DNA of 64,000 nucleotides from DASSUW01 sp963803335. GTDB lineage: Bacteria > Actinomycetota > Thermoleophilia > Solirubrobacterales > Solirubrobacteraceae. Position 1 is the stretch's first letter. Every line of letters begins with the position of its first letter. This document shows, one piece after another, positions 61,849 to 64,000 of this stretch. The stretch spans positions 62,001 to 126,000 of the forward strand of contig CAWDME010000016.1 in NCBI GenBank assembly GCA_963803335.1, written 5' to 3'. Both the position numbers and the translations under genes were made by a program. The notes beneath the pieces were generated by a model that was not told the origin of the DNA, searched no databases, and saw nothing but the letters and a program-made list of their open reading frames with translations.

Positions 61849-62582
61849 GGCAGCGCGTCGCGCAGCGTCGCCAGCGACAGCGCGACGTCGTCGACCGGCT
61901 GCTCGGACGGGTTGTCGAGCTCGACGACGATCCGCGTCGCGCCCGCGTCGATCGCGGCCTGCGCCACGGAAGGCCAGTCGATGTCGCCGTCGCCGGCGAT
62001 GACGTCCTCGTACGTGCCGTCGGCCTTGCGGCGCACGTCCTTGGCGTGCACGAGCGGGCAGCGCCCCTTGAGCTCGCCGAGCACCGCGACCGGGTCGTGC
62101 CCGGCGACGACGAGCCAGCCGACGTCCGGCTCGTGGTTCAGGCCCGCAGCCGTGAGGCGGCTCCAGAGGTCGGTCCCGTCGTCGAGCGGGCGGAACTCGA
62201 AGTCGTGGTTGTGGTAGGCGAAGCCGCGGCCGCCGGCGGTGATCGCCTCCGAGACCTTGACGATGCGCTCGACGAGCTCGTCGGCCTCGGCCGCAGTGGC
62301 AGGCGCCGGCACCCACGGCAACACGATCGTGTCCGTGCCGACGATCTCGGCGACCTCGAGCACCTTGTCGGGCGCGCGCTCGAGGCCCTCGAACGGGACG
62401 TGCCCGGCGATCGCCTTCAGGCCCGCGGCGTCGAGCGCGGCACGGAAGTCGGCCGGCTCGCGGTCGTAGAAGCCGGCGAGCTCGACCTCCTGGGCGCCGG
62501 ACTCGGCCAGCTGCGCGAGCGTTCCCTCGAGGTCCTGCTCGAGCTTGTGGCGCAGGGTGTAAAGCTGCACGGCGAGGTGCAC
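61845..62582 (-). CDS. xylose-isomerase-like TIM-barrel sugar isomerase/epimerase
   Basis: This 245-residue protein has the AP_endonuc_2 fold: VQLYTLRHKLEQD, VELAGFYDR, GFAYHNHDFEF and VVELDNPS supply metal-binding Glu, Asp and His positions. Paired with a Gfo/Idh/MocA oxidoreductase, it likely works in a sugar or polyol (inositol-like) catabolic step. It starts at ATG 62582. Confidence 0.85.
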   Translation of the reverse strand: MHLAVQLYTLRHKLEQDLEGTLAQLAESGAQEVELAGFYDREPADFRAALDAAGLKAIAGHVPFEGLERAPDKVLEVAEIVGTDTIVLPWVPAPATAAEADELVERIVKVSEAITAGGRGFAYHNHDFEFRPLDDGTDLWSRLTAAGLNHEPDVGWLVVAGHDPVAVLGELKGRCPLVHAKDVRRKADGTYEDVIAGDGDIDWPSVAQAAIDAGATRIVVELDNPSEQPVDDVALSLATLRDALP

Positions 62583-62608
62583 GGGCGCAGGACATTACCT
62601 TCCACCGC

Positions 62609-63316
62609 GTGATGGCACCCGGCAACCTCCGCGCGCAGCTTGCGGCGCTGCGCGGCGTGCCCGAGAAGGAGTTGCCGCCTGCGCTGGTCGACATCCGCGT
62701 GCAGCGAGTCGGGGACCTGCTCGTCGCGCGGCCGAGCGACTGGGAGCAGCTCCGCCACGAGGAGGGCGGCGCCGGGCGCCCGGTCCCGTACTGGGCGATG
62801 CCGTGGCCGAGCGGCCGGATCCTGGCCGAGCAGGTGACGGCAGCGCCGCCGGCCGCGGGGACGCGCGTGCTCGAGCTCGGCTGCGGGCTCGGCCTGCCAA
62901 GCATTGCGGCGGCGCGCGCTGGCGCGGCCGTGCTGGCCACCGACGGCGCGCCGGACGCGGTCGCGTTCGCCGCCCATTCGCTCGCGCTGAACGGCGTCGA
63001 GGGCGAGGTGGCGCTGGTCGACTGGGCCGAGCAGGGCGAGGCGCTCGCCGAGCGCGGCCCGTGGGACCTCGTGCTCGCGGCCGACGTCTTCTACCTGCAG
63101 GCGAACGTCAAGCTCGCGCTGCGGCTGCTGCCGTGGCTGCTCGCACCGGGCGGCGAGATCTGGCTCGCAGACCCCCGCCGCGCGGGCACGCGCGACTTCC
63201 TCGCCTCCGCGCGCGCGACGTTCACCATCGCGACCGAAACGCACGACAAGGTGGCGGTCCACCGGCTGACCGCTCGCTACAGCAGGACGCCGAAGGCACC
63301 GATTCAGTCGCGATGA
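62609..63316 (+). CDS. SAM-dependent methyltransferase (METTL20/ETFB-KMT-like)
   Basis: This 235-residue class I methyltransferase has the SAM-binding motif VLELGCGLGLPSIAAARAG, the acidic ATDGAP, and motif IV LVLAADVFY, all typical of the lysine-methyltransferase group that modifies ETF-beta, or of nicotinamide-type methyltransferases. GTG at 62609 or ATG at 62612 may start it. The stop overlaps the membrane-protein start (ATGA). Confidence 0.8.
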   Translation: MMAPGNLRAQLAALRGVPEKELPPALVDIRVQRVGDLLVARPSDWEQLRHEEGGAGRPVPYWAMPWPSGRILAEQVTAAPPAAGTRVLELGCGLGLPSIAAARAGAAVLATDGAPDAVAFAAHSLALNGVEGEVALVDWAEQGEALAERGPWDLVLAADVFYLQANVKLALRLLPWLLAPGGEIWLADPRRAGTRDFLASARATFTIATETHDKVAVHRLTARYSRTPKAPIQSR

Positions 63317-63870
63317 TCGCGCGCAGGCTGTTGGCGGTGCAGGTGACGAGCACGGTCGCGGCTGTGCTCGTGATGGCCCTGTCGCTGGTCGCCTATCTGC
63401 CGTTCGCGGCGGCTGCCGGGGCCGCGGCGATCCTCGTGGCCGTCGGCGGAACGCTCGCAGCGTTCACGCTGCTCGATCGCCGGGAGGATTCAGGGCTGTC
63501 GGTCCGCCGCATCGGCCGGATCCCGGTCGGCGCGCGGCTCGACAGCGCGTTCAAGGTCTATCGCCGTGCCGCCTCGCCGCGCATCAAGCGCTGGGCGGTC
63601 GCGACGGTCGCCGCCGCCGCAGGCGTCCTCTTCGTCGGCTCGGTCTCCGGCCGCGCGCTCCCGGGCGGCAACGTGTCACGCGCCGACGGCGGCTACATCG
63701 AGACCGTCCACGGCGCCGTCACCGCGCACCTCACCCGCGCCGCGTATCGCGACGAGCAGATGACGAACATGCGCTTCGCGCTCACCGCCGGCACAGTGAT
63801 CACCGTGTTCGGCGCGGTTGTCAGCTCGGGCCTGCTCGGGCTCGAACGGCGTCGCCACACGACGGCGTAG
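63313..63870 (+). CDS. membrane protein of unknown function
   Basis: This 185-residue protein has two closely spaced N-terminal hydrophobic segments (~9-52), a third near residues 96-112 and a fourth near 155-175, with basic loops (RRAASPRIKRW). No domain is recognised. It is translationally coupled to the methyltransferase and is the last complete gene in the window. Confidence 0.6.
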   Translation: MIARRLLAVQVTSTVAAVLVMALSLVAYLPFAAAAGAAAILVAVGGTLAAFTLLDRREDSGLSVRRIGRIPVGARLDSAFKVYRRAASPRIKRWAVATVAAAAGVLFVGSVSGRALPGGNVSRADGGYIETVHGAVTAHLTRAAYRDEQMTNMRFALTAGTVITVFGAVVSSGLLGLERRRHTTA

Positions 63871-63954
63871 CTCGCTGCGGCATGACAGATGTCATGCACA
63901 AGTCCGGACGCGCGACACTGGTGGGAAAGCCCCAGCGTTCCTAGCGTTTCCGGC

Positions 63955-64000
63955 ATGAGCACAGCAGTCATGAAAACCCCCCTCTCCCACCGCGTCTGGA
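63955..64000 (+). CDS. start of a further gene, cut by the window edge
   Basis: An ATG at 63955 opens MSTAVMKTPLSHRVW and the frame continues to the window end. It follows 84 nt of non-coding sequence. Too short to identify a product; a second in-frame ATG occurs at codon 6. Confidence 0.35.
   Translation, partial: MSTAVMKTPLSHRVW

Overview
The window is GC-rich DNA with frequent GTG starts and many 1-4 nt ATGA, GTGA or TAGTG gene overlaps. It carries an actinobacterial-type integration host factor, a six-gene mce lipid-transport operon, an actinobacterial-style nitrogen-assimilation cluster and a HemQ-family gene. Together these suggest an actinobacterium, most likely of the Thermoleophilia/Solirubrobacterales type. 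That placement is inferred from gene content and style only. No rRNA, tRNA, CRISPR array, prophage or intact insertion sequence was seen.

Layout. 0-5.5 kb: a 5'-truncated alpha/beta-hydrolase/FAD-oxidoreductase fusion, an SRPBCC protein, then a TPP riboswitch controlling a thiamine-precursor ABC importer (ATPase, permease, lipoprotein), meeting a convergent 3-methyladenine glycosylase. 5.5-9 kb: a divergent locus with a serine-palmitoyltransferase-like alpha-oxoamine synthase on one side and, on the other, a GNAT-fold acyltransferase followed by a fatty-acid hydroxylase. I read this as a candidate sphingolipid/ceramide pathway and as the most interesting system in the window. 9-12.5 kb: integration host factor, small membrane and unknown proteins, and a class I/II aminotransferase. 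12.5-28.9 kb (minus strand): a very long, tightly coupled operon of two MlaE-like permeases, an MlaF-like ATPase, six MCE proteins, an RND/MMPL transporter and a redoxin, probably continuing into a B3/B4-domain protein and a secreted copper protein that combines a PHM-like core with a cupredoxin domain.

29-34 kb: assorted single genes (three GNATs, a lipoprotein, a beta-carbonic anhydrase, an APH/HUR kinase). 32.9-39.9 kb: nitrogen assimilation, with amt-glnB-PucR regulator on the minus strand diverging from two adjacent glutamine synthetases (type I-beta and type III), closed by a strong hairpin. 39.9-41.0 kb is a gene graveyard: a frameshifted barrel-protein fragment, a histidine kinase with most of its ATPase domain deleted, and a NarL-type response regulator with a nonsense codon and an internal deletion. 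41-46.4 kb: HbpS/GlcG-like protein, cysteine-dioxygenase-like protein, amidohydrolase, and a PadR-controlled ABC exporter whose permease carries a frameshift. 46.4-50.1 kb: two REP-like palindromes and full-length metH, followed by a scrap of an EAL domain. 50.2-55.2 kb: nitronate-monooxygenase-like protein, patatin, glutathionyl-hydroquinone-reductase-like protein, and a glycosyltransferase fused to a flippase-like membrane domain. 55.6-64 kb: hemQ with a thioredoxin-reductase-like ferredoxin reductase, a 1126-residue TPR membrane protein, an oxidoreductase/sugar-isomerase pair, a methyltransferase with a membrane protein, and the start of a gene that leaves the window.
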